Below are positions 21,040 through 33,174 of a stretch of DNA of 64,000 nt, piece after piece. The DNA is taken from positions 19,372,349-19,436,348 of the forward strand of contig JASEVX010000003.1 of NCBI GenBank assembly GCA_031761405.1. Direction: 5' to 3'. The notes below the pieces were generated by a model. The model ran no database searches, was not told where the DNA came from, and saw only the letters and a program-made list of their open reading frames with translations. The first letter of the stretch is position 1. Each line of letters opens with the position of its first letter. Source of the stretch: Serripes groenlandicus (taxonomy: Eukaryota; Mollusca; Bivalvia; Cardiida; Cardiidae). Position numbers and translations under genes: made by a program.

Positions 21040-22010
21040 GTCGCTTGGTCGGCACAATAAGATATATTATTTCAATACATATAGGTACGCATGCCTGTCT
21101 TAGATTTTAACAATGATGCATACTACTTAGTGTGCAAGAATGCGCAGGCATTCCGATCTACACAATAATACGCAATATGCCCGGATGAATATACCTTGTA
21201 GAAATTGTTCTTGAATATGCATGCATTCCCAGGTCTATTTAATAAGAGATAACACGCAATATGCACGAATGTGTATGTGTGTGTTGGTCTACACAATAAA
21301 AGATAGTAGTCAGTGTACACGAATACGCTTCCATTCTGGTCTGCAAAATAGGAGATAATGCGCAATATGCCCGGATGTACATGCTTGTATTGGTCTACAC
21401 AATAAAACAAAATACTCAAAGTACACGAACACGCTTGCTTTCCATGCTCTTCAAGAAAAGAGATAATACGCAATGCACGGATGTGTATGCGTGAATTTGT
21501 ATTCACAATCATGAAAAGAAAGTACTCAGTATATATATACACGGATACGCTTGCATTCCTTAGTCTGCAAATTAAGAGATAATAAGAAATGTGCACGGAT
21601 GTGTATGCGTTAATTGGTCTATACAATAAGAGATAATTCATAATTTGCACGAATGTGCATGCGCGTATTGGTCTACACAATACAAAGAAAGTACCCAGCG
21701 TATACGAATTCGCTTGAGCAGTAAACAATTTTTAGAATATGGAAAAGTCAAAAGACTTGGCCTCGGGAAAATATTTATTTAACATTTCATTCAATGTGTT
21801 ACAAGGAAATCTGTTACATCTGAAAAATTACAACTTGGATCCGACGTCGAAAAACGTGTATGAAAACAAAATAAATCCCAATGACTCCGTTTCACACAAC
21901 TCTATAGAAAAATTATATATTCAGTTGCATTGGTATACACAATAACAATAAGTACTCAGTATGCGCGGCTACGCATGGTTGTCTTGATCTCCACACTAAG
22001 AGCTACTACT
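21040..22010 (-). repeat. Tandem array, about 60-bp units in about 120-bp higher order, crossed by a 201-codon open frame
   Basis: Units contain ggtctacacaataa, gagataatacgcaatatgcac and gatgtgtatgcg. They alternate with a second type (agtactcagtgtacacgaatacgcttgcatt). On the minus strand 21123-21728 is open for 201 codons and encodes a roughly 20-residue repeated peptide (YLLLYRPINAYTSVHI-like). The unit length near a multiple of three makes an incidental open frame plausible; no promoter or homologue is visible. Confidence 0.75.
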
Positions 22011-22266
22011 CATAATTATCAAGTAGGAACGTTCTCTAATAGTTTATACGAACACTTATTTGAATCGCAAATATATGAACAACTAATATGAATAAAATAT
22101 CTAACTTCGAAGTTGAATATTGACACCGACATCATTGAGTGATCGTTGTAACATTACATGCTATTGAACTACCAGGGCGATTGGCGGTCATGCTTTTGGC
22201 CGATAAAATGTGAACCATTGCTTTTTCAAATATATTTTAAACTAAAAAATCTTTATTTGACCCTCT

Positions 22267-22339
22267 AACCCTATGTTTTGGGTACTCCAAAGAATCGTCT
22301 CAATGAGGCGATTATTTTGAGTACCCACAACATAGGGTT
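22267..22339. repeat. 73-bp near-perfect inverted repeat (hairpin element)
   Basis: Left arm aaccctatgttttgggtac, right arm gtacccacaacatagggtt, meeting near tctcaatgag. Half copies or relatives occur at 8994-9035, 9110-9142, 50040-50080 and 50863-50905, so it is a dispersed palindromic family. Confidence 0.75.
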
Positions 22340-23300
22340 TGCTTTAAGAGAGAAATTGTGGAGAAAAGAGCTTAATACCCATCTGAGATCCTGTTCAATT
22401 GATATTACAAATAACTCATCATCTCCTCCTAAACAACTGGACAAATTTCAACCAAGCTTCACAGGAATAGTTCTTTGGTGGTCCACTTTCAAAATTGTTC
22501 TAAGATATAACAATTTATGAAGAATTTTGGTTGCTGAGGCCTCAGAACAGGGGGAAAATGGCCAATCTTAAAATTCTTCTTCTCTGAATCTGCTTGTTGG
22601 ATTCAATTGTTCTTTACTAGAAATGTTCCTTGGGAGACCCTCTACACTAATTGTTTAAGCCATATTAATTGGTGTAAAGACATAGAATTGAGGTGGCATC
22701 AGAAAAGTGGTAAAATTAACTTTTAGTTTCAAATGACATCTCCTCCTTATCCACTGGACCAATTTTCAGCCAAACTTAATAGGAATGGTACTTGGGGTGC
22801 CTTTTTCATAATTAGTCAAATATATAAATTCTATATAGAACTTTTGTTGCTGCAGCATCAGTAAGGGAGACAAATTACATAACTTTAAAATTCTTCTTCT
22901 CTGAATCTGCTTGTCTAATTCCCAAGATAATTTAGTAGAAATTGTCCATGAGTGACACTCTACAAAATGTACTCAAGCCATATTGGTTGGTTGAAAACAT
23001 GGCTGCCAGATGGCATCAGAAAAGGGGAAAAATTACATTACTTCAATATTCCTTCCTTATCAAATTTTTCGTCTGATTTCAAGATAGTTGAGCAGAAAAG
23101 TTTCTGTAGTGACACTGAACATATTGTGTTGTTCAAGCCTTATTGATTAGTTGAAAAAGAAAGCTGCCAGGTGGCATCAGAAAAGTTGCAAAATAAACTT
23201 TTAGCTTCAACGACATGTTCTCTTAAACCAATGGATACACATATCAATTAAACTTCACAGTAATGTTCCTGTGGTGGTTCTCTTTTAAATTGTTCAAAGA
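22340..23300 (+). repeat. Dispersed repeat with about 280-bp internal units (Helitron-like family)
   Basis: Units repeat the words tctcctcctaa.caactggac, aatttcaaccaaacttcac, ggaat.gttcttggg, gccatattgattggttgaaa and ggcatcagaaaag. The same words occur in reverse at 25760-26740. Non-coding. Confidence 0.55.
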
Positions 23301-23389
23301 TTGGTGCATTATTACAAATGTCCTTTACTGATAAGCTATTTCATTTGCACTTCATTCCAACTATTGATCAAATTTTAATCCTTATTAGC

Positions 23390-23662
23390 AGGAACATTTG
23401 CTATATATGTTTCTTTTACCACCATGTTTTCATTTCTCTTCATCAATTTTACTAGTAATTATAAAGATTTTCCATATTTGAATTAAAATGTTTTAGGAAA
23501 AGAGATGATTCTGGAAACTTTAATTTAGTGAACAAATTTGAAAACATTGTGGCAAAATGAGAAATTGCTCATATTAAGCCATTTCTTCTTTTGCCTCAAT
23601 GATTTCAATGGTCGTTTTAGAAGGAGTCTGCTGCAGATTTGTTGTATGCAGGAAAGGATTAA
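23390..23662. mobile_element. TTAA-MITE family A, degenerate copy
   Basis: The hairpin core gagaaattgctcatattaag and a right end gtctgctgcagatttgttgtatgcaggaaaggattaac are visible. The left end is diverged. Confidence 0.5.
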
Positions 23663-25430
23663 CACAAATCAATTATAATATGTAGAAAACTCGTTTAATA
23701 TTCAATAACCTTTTTGTTGTAAATGCAACAGAAGATTTTTGATAACTTTAAAGTCAAAGCATGTGAAAATGCATGTGTGACACTGATTAGTGTAGACTTA
23801 CATTAGCAGGTTCGTATGCAGTTTTGTTAGTGTACACAATTCATCAGAAGCTTATTTTAAGCTTTTGCCAGTTGTTTATTTATGAATAGTGCACAGACTG
23901 TTCAGGATCTACTAGGAATCATTGTATATTTTCGAATGGATGTGCTCAATTATAAATATATTTGCTATATTTTTATTTGTCATTCGTACTCTTCATGTAC
24001 CATCTTCCTTTTCATGCGAACAACATTGTCCTTCAGTCTTCTTCTTTAGCAATGGAATATTGGCTAATATGTTAGTACTCTTCACAAAATATGCTGTGTA
24101 TCTTGTTCTCTTCTTGTTGAATAGCCTTTGGTATCTATATAAACAATAAAGATGATCTGAGAGTTATTATATTAACAATGACATCCCATTCTGTTAACCT
24201 TTTAGGTGATAGACTACTTTGGAAAACATACTTGAAAAGGTTTAGTATTACCTTTTAGACAACTTTTAAAAACATTCTTGAAAAGGTTTAGTATTACCTC
24301 TTTTACCATATAATTATGTATGTTATTTCTTCTCTGAATCTGCTTGCCTGGTTTCAAGATAAATAAGTAGAAATGTTACTTCTGTGACCCTTTAATAAAA
24401 ATCAAGCCATATAGATTTGTTGAAAAACATATCCATCATTTGAGATCATGAAAACAAGTTTTCATAATTCTAGATTCAGAAATGCAGCTCAAAATTCTAA
24501 ATCTTTCTCATATTTCACTTAATATTTGACCCAGAATCACACATATCCAAACTTGACCTAGATATCATTCAGATAAACGGTCTGACAAAGTTTCAGTCAA
24601 AAGGTAGTCTCTAGAATGTTAACTCTTTCCCAAATACAATGAGATTCGGAATAATTAAAACATAACCATTGCATGGTGATTTTGTACACAGACAGTAAAG
24701 AGTCGATTCAGTTGTCCTAGAGGAATATATTACTTGGGTAAATATAGATGACCTGATAGCTGTTATGCGACTTAACTATTGTTGAAACAGCACACACGTC
24801 TTATCAAACAGTTGCTATGAATAGTCCTTTAAATATTCAATGACTATATATTCATAGGTTTCCAGAGCAGACGATTATTAAAATATCAATAACATGTATT
24901 GGACGTTTGTACCTAACCTTAAAAGGAATACAGTCGGTTATTTCTAAAAATATCCCGGTATCTATGCGCTATTTCACGTGCATATTGATTTCATCTAACA
25001 GTTGTCAGGACTCGCCAATACACTTATGACTTCAAACAGTTCTGTCGTAAAAATCATACAATAGTGGAAAAACGTGTTTTTGAAGGATAAAAGAGTGTAT
25101 TTGTAAACTGTTGGTAAGTTTATGATCTGTCTTTTACCCTTATGTATACTTCAGTTTAAAATCAAATGATACAGATCTGAACACTGGTTAGAAATCGTTT
25201 TGTAAATACGGGTGAATGTGTAGAATGTCATTTAGCATTGTTACTTTTTGTCTTTTGACGGCCAATTTTTACACATGAATTACAATAATAGAAAATTTCG
25301 AATATTTCGTGGAACATTACATTCGAGACTTGTGGGGGGTGGGGGGTAATTTGATCATTTCAGCCCTTTTCTGATGCCACCTGGTGACTACCTTTTTAAA
25401 CCGATCCATCCATATAATAAGGTTGGAACA
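23662..25430. other. Stretch without recognisable gene
   Basis: AT-rich. Contains a short direct repeat (gaaaaggtttagtattacc at 24234-24252 and 24280-24298) and fragments of the Helitron-like unit near 24310-24500. A G-run (gtggggggtggggggtaa) lies at 25332-25349. No gene seen. Confidence 0.4.
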
Positions 25431-25439
25431 AATATTGTA

Positions 25440-25622
25440 AGCGGTTTCTGACGCCTCTGCAGCAGACGACTTAGGAAAAGATCGTGTCGCCAAAGGAACA
25501 ATTTCTCACTTTATCCTTTGGCAACAATGTCTGATCAATGATTATACTTTCATTTATAGATATTTTATCTCCATGCCAAGTTATTTTCAAAGTCGTCTGA
25601 TGCAGATTTGTTGTATGTGGGA
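25440..25622. mobile_element. TTAA-MITE family A, partial copy
   Basis: The blocks gcggtttctgacgcctctgcagcagacg on one side and gtcgtctgatgcagatttgttgtatgtggga on the other bracket the family core. Outer TTAA ends are missing. Confidence 0.5.
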
Positions 25623-25759
25623 ATTTTATATAAAGGTTTTGACACTATAAATAAAATACTTGAACGACGATGACATTTGTCATAAGGCATTAAATCTTCT
25701 CAGAATTGGAAAGGGAACTACCAAAGGAACATTCTTGTGAAGCTAATTGGTTGATATGG

Positions 25760-26760
25760 ATTAAGTGATTTACGAGGAGATGTTGTTTGAACCTAAAAGT
25801 TCATTTTACCCCTTTTCTGATTCACCTGCCGGCTACGTTTTCCATGCAATAAGTGCAGCTTGAACGATTTATGTCAAGGGCCACCGAGGGATTTCTTTTG
25901 CTGTCTTGTCCCTTTCCTGATGCCACCTGGTCGCAATGTTTTTAAACCAATCAATATGATTTCAACAGTTTTTGTAAAGGGTCACATAAGAGACATTTCC
26001 CCCCAAATTTCTTGGAATTTCGACACGCTGGTTAAGAGGAAAACAATTTTTAAAAATAGGCATCCAATTCCCCTTTCTGAGGCCACAGCACCCACAGTTG
26101 GAGATATAATTTTAAATATTTCAACAATTTTGAAAGAGGACCCCCAAGAGAACATTCTTATGAAGTTTGGTTGTAATTGGTAGGGTGGATTATGAGAAAA
26201 TGACATTTGAAGCTAAACAATATTTTGACCTGTTTTCTGAATCCGCCTGATTGCTATATGTGTTTCAGCCAATCAATATGACTTCTACCATGACTGCCAT
26301 GGGTTTCAACTGATCAAAATGGCTTAAACAATTGAGTGGATTAGGAATAGATGTCATTTGAAGATTAAAGTTCATTTACCTTATTTCTGATACTTGCTAT
26401 GTCTTTTTAAAAGTCATTCAATATGGCCTCTACCAATTGTGTAAATGTTCAGAAAAGCTGCCATGTTTTTCACCCAATCGATATAGCTTGAACGATTTGG
26501 TAGAGGGTCACCCAAAGAACATTTCTACAAAAATATCTTGGAATTCGAACACGCGGATTCACAGGAGAACACTTTTTAAAGTTTTGTCTTTTTTAAACCC
26601 CATTCTGATCCCACAGCAACCCAATAAATTTTATATGTAGAATTTAGTGTTTTGATGAGGGTCACTAAAGGAATATTCATTTTGAGTTTGGTTAATATCA
26701 CAGTAGCAGTTCAGAGAAGAAGATTTGACCGTTTGACGTACGGCGGAGCGTGAGTGATCA
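25760..26760 (-). repeat. Helitron-like dispersed repeat, reverse orientation
   Basis: Degenerate units contain agggtcac.aa.gaacattctta, tgaagtttggttg and gccacctg. The right end gtacggcggagcgtgagtgatcac is the reverse complement of the shared terminus gtgatcactcaccgtccg. The 107-codon plus frame at 25860-26183 is a by-product. Confidence 0.5.
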
Positions 26761-27159
26761 CAATGGAACACCTTAAGCATTGGGCTTGAAATTGATCTTT
26801 TTTAAAAAATAAGTAAAAGTGTAAGCTTTAAGGTCAAATCTTAACTTTAATTGTTGTATATATTGTGAAAGAAAATTTTACACACACAACCTTGAAAAGT
26901 AAACTAATATTTCTGATACAATGGCATACCAAAAGCATTTATTGACCCATTTTCACATACAAGGAATTTGAAGCAGATTACTTAAAAAGTATCATAGCCA
27001 GGAGTAAAGCATGACAAATCTTAATTTAAGAAAGTGAAATTCTGAGATTTAATGCAAATCTTAGTTGGAAAATTAATAACAAAATTATTATGAGAAATTT
27101 CTGTGTTTATATGTAGCCTGTTTTCGATACATCAGATGTAATCTGTAAGAGGTAAAGGG

Positions 27160-27364
27160 TTAGTCCTTTTCTACATGTAGATGCTTTCTGACGCCTTTGC
27201 AGCAGACAAATGTTGAAAACATTTTGACAAAAGGACATATTGCTCATGATGAGCAATTTCCCAATTTGACACAATGTTTTTAACTCTATCAAATAATTAC
27301 AAAATAAAATCCAAATGTTTTCAAAGTGGTTTGCTGCGGATTTGTTGCAGGTTGGAAAGGGTTA
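27160..27364. mobile_element. TTAA-MITE family A variant with TTAG flanks
   Basis: Starts TTAGTCCTTTTCTACATGTAG and ends GGAAAGGGTTAG, with hairpin ttgctcatgatgagcaa and matching subterminal blocks. Both flanks are TTAG instead of TTAA, which may be an exact target variant or parallel decay. Confidence 0.65.
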
Positions 27365-27418
27365 GGACAACTGAAAGTACTATAAGATGTATGTACATGT
27401 ATAATTTATAAAAAACTA

Positions 27419-28312
27419 AACAAGAGGGCCATGATGGCCATATATCGCTCACCTGAGTTATGCAATGAGATTTCTAATGCAAAACATATGACAAAGTCTC
27501 AAACTGCTGAAATAAAATTTCAGTCACCAGAGTGTTGAAAAGATATTCCATCATTTTGGCCTAGTGCCCTAGTTTAAGAGTCAATATGACCTATATTTGA
27601 ACTTGACCTAGATATGATTAAGACAAATATTCTGACAACATTACTGAAGCTGCTGAAGCAAACAATGCGTCCTCGTAGAGTGTTAACAAGAGTTTCCTTA
27701 AAGTTGGCCTTGTGACCTAGTTTTTGACCATACATGACCCACGTTCAAACTCAGCCTACATATCATCAAGACAAACATTCTGACACAGTTTCAATATTTT
27801 CAAGTTTAAAATGCAGTGTAAACAAGATTTTACTACAGTTTGACCTAGTTACCTAGTTTCTGACAAAGTTTCAATATTTTCAAGTTAAAAATGCTGCTGA
27901 AGCAATCATTGCGGCCTCTAGAGCATAAACACAATTCCCCTTCAATTAGGCCTATTGACCAACTCTTTGACCTGGCATGACCCATATTCGAATTTGGCCA
28001 ACAAATCATGAAGACAAACATTCTGATACAGTTTCAACATGCTCAAGTAAAAACTGCGGCCTCCAGAGTGTTAACAAGATTTCCCCTCAATTTGACCTAG
28101 TGACTTGTGTTTGACCTCATATGGCCCTTTTTCGAACTTGTTTAAGATTTGATGGATATGAATGTTCTGATAAACTTTAATGAATATCCAATACAAAATA
28201 TAGCCTGTAGAGTGTTACCAAGGCAATAACACAAGGCAATGGTAGATGACGCACAACTGACACAATGTGATCACAATAGCTCACATTGAGCACTTCGTGC
28301 TCAGGTGAGCTA
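27419..28312 (+). repeat. Helitron-like repeat, complete copy with internal tandem units
   Basis: Begins aacaagagggccatgatggc and catatatcgctcacctgag; ends cactgagc-type hairpin ttgagcacttcgtgctcagg followed by tgagctaaaa. Between them lie about five units of about 150 bp containing tgacctagtgacctag, cccatattcgaact and gacaaacattctgaca. A terminal hairpin plus conserved ends and no target duplication suggests a non-autonomous Helitron; this is inference. Similar repeats are very common in bivalves. Confidence 0.65.
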
Positions 28313-28499
28313 AAAAAATATTTTTTGTTATTGTCAGTTTAGACTACTTTTTTATTTTCAATTCTTTATTTGATGCAGGTGACTTTTGAAGCATTGTTGA
28401 CTTTAACATAGTGAGAAAAAGAAAAGTTCTTGTATTGAGCAATTTATTCTTTTCTTTCAGTGCATCTCAAAATTCAATTGTCTATAATATTCATATATA

Positions 28500-28704
28500 T
28501 CCCACATATAACAAATCTCCAGCAAACGACGTTGAAAACATCTAGGTAAAAATACTGATAATCTCAATTAATTTAATAGAGTTAAAAACATTGTGGCAAT
28601 AGGAAAATTTGTCATTTTTGAGCATTTTCTCCATTTGCAACAATGTTTTCTAAATTTGTCTGCTGCAGAGTCGTCGGAAAGCATCTACATGTAGAAAAAT
28701 GGTT
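28500..28704. mobile_element. TTAA-MITE family A copy
   Basis: Left block cccacatataacaaatctcc, right block gtctgctgcagagtcgtcgg...aaaatggttaac; core gtcatttttgagcattttctcc. The right TTAA is present, the left end eroded. Confidence 0.55.
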
Positions 28705-29550
28705 AACTCTTTACCATTTACAGACTACTTCTGATGTAGCGTCTGTATGTAGGAAAGTGTAAAATAAGAAAGAATCTAAAATTGAATTACATGTAAAAAT
28801 TTACTATTAGGCAAAAGGTTACAGTAAAATAATCAAAACTTGTAATGCTTGGCTATGGAAGAGTAGTAGACAACTTTTTGAATAATTGTAGGAAAGGAGA
28901 AATCTCTCATATTAGAAAAAATACTTCCTCCTTTAAAATGTTTTCTATGAACAGAGATTATATTAGGGAGGCATTCCAATTTTTTCTCGAAAATAGTTGG
29001 AAAAGGAGAACATGCTGATAATGATGAATTTCTTCCTTTCCAAAAATATTTTCTTATCAGGAAAAACATCAAACTATCATTTGTCATGATATGAAATGTT
29101 TGTTCCCCAAAGTTCTATGTACAATCACGTATTGGTGTTTAAGCCCCCTGCTCTACATGCAGATGACTTATAACTATAAATAACATTGTTGCAAATCAGA
29201 AAATTCTGACAAGTAATTTAACTTTTTGTCATAATGTTTTCTATTGTATACAATGATAACATAATCATTGATGGATGTTGCATAGGTTTTTAGTGATTTG
29301 TTTTCAAATAAGTATGCTGTAGTATGATCTATGTGAGAAAATGCTAAATTATGCTACAATATTTTTAAGAATTTGATTATTTTTCAGTTTATTTTCTTCA
29401 TGTGTGATGATATAATAACAGCTATTATTGGATTTATCTCTTATGAGTCAATGAATAAAAAACAAAACACTTTCAAAATGATCTTATCTAAAGTGTCTCC
29501 TTCAATCATTGATTCTCTGAAGATTCACAATACTGCTGTCCACAATAATA
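28704..29550. other. Stretch without recognisable gene
   Basis: Contains eroded fragments resembling family A MITE arms (28870-29060, with ggagaaatctctcatatt) and no coding signal. Confidence 0.4.
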
Positions 29551-29790
29551 AATTTCAATGCCGAAATGCCAAGTTCTGTTTTCAGATTGCTGCAAGTTTT
29601 TTATTCGCGAATTTGCCCACTTCACAGGAATACGCTCATCAGCTATCAGATCCATACGGTTTCATTTGTGTCTGCGTATGAAAGTTGTTTCCATCCCTTC
29701 ATGAAATCTTGAATGTTAAGCTTATCACCCTTAGCACAAAAATCACCGGCTATAGTAAAACCTTTCTCAGCCATGATTTTATCACCAATC
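29550..29790 (-). pseudogene. DDE_Tnp_4 (Harbinger/IS5-like) transposase remnant
   Basis: The minus strand reads IGDKIMAEKGFTIAGDFCAK then GDKLNIQDFMKGWKQLSYAD and, after a frameshift with stops, LIADERIPVKWANSRIKN. The order GD.(I/V)MA.KGF, LNI..F, then IA..RI.V..A..RIKN matches the C-terminal half of DDE_Tnp_4 nucleases, with the aspartate of GDK at the usual catalytic Asp position and the last block around the final acidic site. One frameshift and stop codons make it inactive. No TIRs were found nearby. Confidence 0.65.
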
Positions 29791-30371
29791 AAAAGATATT
29801 TTAGAAATTTCGGAATACTTAGTTATGGGTATATAATTGGTCACTGTATCAACTTAACAGGGACATTGAGTTCAATTGCCCGCCATATAAGAAGGCTCAT
29901 TGCCAGTGTTGTCTCCTTTACACAATAACGAGTATTAAGGACAAGAAATGGGTTTTCCTTGCTTGGTCGATCACAAATAAAGTGGACTGAATATACTTGA
30001 AATATAAATACAAGACATAGCTAAAAACAAATGTTTGTTACTTTGGCACAAGTATACTTTTTGATTACACACTTTTGAATCATAACTTACAATACCACAC
30101 TCATGAGATTACATGTGAAGTAACAAGTTGGGAACAATTCACAAGCCCTTTGATGCATTTTGATAATGTGACATGGACATATGGAATCAGACAAATTATT
30201 GATTTTCCCATTATATCTTCAATTGTTGAAAATTAGCTTCAAATGTAAATAGATCCACATACTTTTAAATATGATTTAATGTCCAAGCCTTCAGGTGTGA
30301 TAAATATAAATTTTAAATTTATAGCTGTTTATGTATTTAAAGGCACAATAACAACATGTATAACGATTTTA

Positions 30372-31000
30372 ATATTGTGTATATATTTTATCTTTTTTTC
30401 CGAGAACTCCGAGACCTAAATTACTAATCGATTAATCGAAAAACATACCGTTAACTGAGTAACCGAGTAACCGATTAATCGTTTCCATCCCTAGTTCGAA
30501 CAGATACATTTAAATAAATATTTTTATTCTCTGGTTTGAAGGAAGCTTTGTCAGTCAGTAATGAAGGACTCACTACCTCCGTTAAGAAATTCCTCGGCGA
30601 TTACAAGTTACAAACGTATGTTAGGCCTACTTACCAACATTTTAGAAGATAAATATTTCAACAAGATAACAAGAAACAAACCGTCCTTTAATTGACAATT
30701 ATTCGATTAACACTACACAAAAAAACGATCATCAATACAATCGAGTGCGGCTGTGTTCGCAGTAATGTAAACACTCCCGATCGAGGTGTGAATAATTAAC
30801 CTCTCTGGTCAGTTACGTGTGACAAATTGAAAAGAACAAAAGGTGAAACACAACTGTGTATATATTTTATCTTTTTTTCCGAGAACTCGGAGACCTAAAT
30901 TACTAATCGAAAAACATACCGTTAACCGAGTAACCGAGTAACCGATTAATCGTTTCCATCCCTAGTTCGAACAGATACATTTAAATAAATATTTTTAACG
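30372..31000. repeat. Pair of 130-140-bp direct repeats bracketing a second repeated block
   Basis: 30385-30515 and 30857-30998 are near-identical: tttttttccgagaactc, gagacctaaattactaatcg, aaccgagtaaccgattaatcg and tttccatccctagttcgaac; the second lacks a short gattaatc segment. Between them 30525-30680 is a block that recurs at 33175-33325. Class unknown; might be a small element with long direct terminal repeats. Confidence 0.6.
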
Positions 31001-31430
31001 AATTATTTTTTCTCAAAAAATAATGCGGTTAACGCGATCGTGTTGCTTTGGCGGAAGTCACGGTTAAACTACACTTCCGCTTAGAATACACATTAGCTGC
31101 ACCTAAATAGTCCTAGTATTTTTTCGATATTAAAATGACTTCTACGTGTTTTTTCAATACAGTGAAGTCATATTTATACTATCGAATCAACATAGATAAT
31201 CAATTCTCTAGAAAAAACACACTAACAGTAAATGCATATATATTTCATTTGTCGGCAAGCGTATGAATTTTTAGTTATATGCCCATTCACTAGTGAGTGA
31301 CGTAGTTAACGGAAGTCGAACCAATGCTGAAGTGATAAACCGGAACCCCTGAAAAAAATAAAATTGAGTCCCATCGGACGCATGCCTGTAAAAAGATCAT
31401 ATTAAAAAGGTAAAGTACAATATAACTAGA
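31000..31430. other. Stretch without recognisable gene
   Basis: AT-rich. No coding or repeat signal beyond short words shared with the adjacent repeats. Confidence 0.35.
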
Positions 31431-31444
31431 AATAGTCATCGTAT

Positions 31445-31578
31445 ACAAGCTCCGTAGAGAAAATATATTTTGGGAAATCAAACATATACACGTGACTATT
31501 CCAGCCAATCATAGATATCTGTAGATAAAAATACAATTTGGGAAACCAAATATACACGTGACTATTCCAGCCAATTGT
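31445..31578. repeat. Two-copy tandem duplication, about 66 bp unit
   Basis: Units share tttgggaaatcaaacatata and cacgtgactattccagccaat. The repeated cacgtgac is an E-box, present twice by virtue of the duplication. Confidence 0.75.
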
Positions 31579-31940
31579 ATTTGCGATATGTAAATTAAAA
31601 CGTGTTGTTCTCAATGTATGCAGTAAACGTCACCAATATTGGGGTCTTTGAATTGGCATGTGCGCGAGACATTTATCAATTGAAACGGAATAACGTCATA
31701 AAAGATCGATGATTAGAAATGCGTAGTATTTCGGTCCAACAATTTCACTGGCAATAATATGCTAGTGGCTGAAATCTCACCCGGCAAATTGAAATTTGCA
31801 ATTCGCGAATATGCGAACATAAATTCTAGCCCAGAATATATTATACATCCATCAAATGTTAAAAAGCTGGTTTTCCCTGCTTCTAATAATAGAATTAGGA
31901 ATCTCATTATGCGAGCTCTGGAGTACACACGTGACATGAA

Positions 31941-32162
31941 TTGACCAATCGTCGTCGGAGGAAAACACTATCTTCGAAGCTATCGCTATTTTTACACGTC
32001 CGAAAACTATTCGATACGCTTGACGCTAATATGTCAAAACAAACGGATTTGCGGTCGATATGGGGAAAAAGAAAGCCCGAATTAGAAGTTGAGGAGAAAT
32101 GTTGCAATGAAAGTACGTCAGTTTCGGAGAATATTGGAAAGAAAGTTAGAAAATTCCAGTAA
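31941..32162 (+). CDS. Small ORF of unknown function; may be the N-terminal piece of a hAT/KIAA1586-like transposase
   Basis: The 73-codon frame is lysine/arginine-rich. From an internal Met it reads MSKQTDLRSIWGKRKPELEV and then an acidic, cysteine-containing stretch to a stop at 32160. QTDLRSIW has the spacing of a PCNA-binding PIP box (Q..L..-hydrophobic-aromatic). Such motifs followed by basic residues occur at the start of some hAT-like ORFs, but nothing downstream continues the protein, so this is a remnant or an unrelated small ORF. Low confidence. Confidence 0.25.
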   Translation: MTNRRRRKTLSSKLSLFLHVRKLFDTLDANMSKQTDLRSIWGKRKPELEVEEKCCNESTSVSENIGKKVRKFQ

Positions 32163-32506
32163 TTAAAAAAACTTAAACAATCAGCATTTTTCTTTTCCTT
32201 TATTTACGATACCAAAAAGTACACAAGTTGTGAGACAGAAAAAAAAGCTTAGCAATATCATTACTGTGCCAAAGTAGCATAAATTAAATTTGATAATACA
32301 TTTAAATTCACGAGCTGTTTTATACATATTTATGATAAATCATAATAATCATGAATATGTATAACAACAGCTTACACATAATATAACAATAAACATTTGG
32401 CTCCGTATCATGTATTGGGACCCCTGTTTTTTAGGGAGGGACTCCCTAATTTTACATGACTGCATCCCAAGGACTCCCAACATTTTGTACTGGTGTAAAA
32501 CCCTGC

Positions 32507-32724
32507 TTTACCCCATGTAGAGACTTTCTGATGACATTGCTGTAGACATCTTTAGAACACATTTTGACTGAAGTAGAACTTGCTCAATGCAAGCAATTCC
32601 AATTTTCCCATAATATCTTCCTCCCCTTTGTATTTTACCTCCATTATAGAGAGCTTTATATTTGTTTGCAAAGATATGTTCAAAGTCGTCTGCTGCAGAT
32701 GTGTTGTATGTGGGAAAGGGTTAA
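32507..32724. mobile_element. TTAA-MITE family A copy
   Basis: Left end ttaccccatgtagagac, right end gtatgtgggaaagggttaa, with tgctcaatgcaagcaattcc in the centre and cgtctgctgcagatgtgttg near the right end. Confidence 0.65.
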
Positions 32725-33174
32725 TAAACAAAACATGTAACAAGCTTTAAAAAAAATGAGCAAAATTACATTATCTCAATTTTTACTATATTGCTTCCAA
32801 ATTTTGTGATTTTAAGTTTTTACTCAAATGATAAAGTAAGGAATGTTTTGAAAAAGACATAGTATGCAACAGTGCGACTAGCATATTTTGTCCGTTATGC
32901 TACTACATTATGCATGTTAATTTTTTTTAAATAAAAAAATGTTTTACCCATACATTTTCACACTTATCCGTATACACCCAGTATATTACAGTATATATTG
33001 AACATTTCCAGATGTCTCTTTTAAAATATATATGGACAAAGATTATTTATAATCATGAAATAGACTAGATTGTCTAAAAACTACTAAGTTTTAAAGCAAG
33101 TTTAAAACAAACAAAAAACATAATGTAATTATTAATTAATTTTCAAAATAATTCGTTACCAGTACTTCAGTACT

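Noticed and set aside
25860..26183. 107-codon plus frame as a gene
   Set aside because: Wholly inside a dispersed repeat with degenerate internal units found elsewhere in the window.
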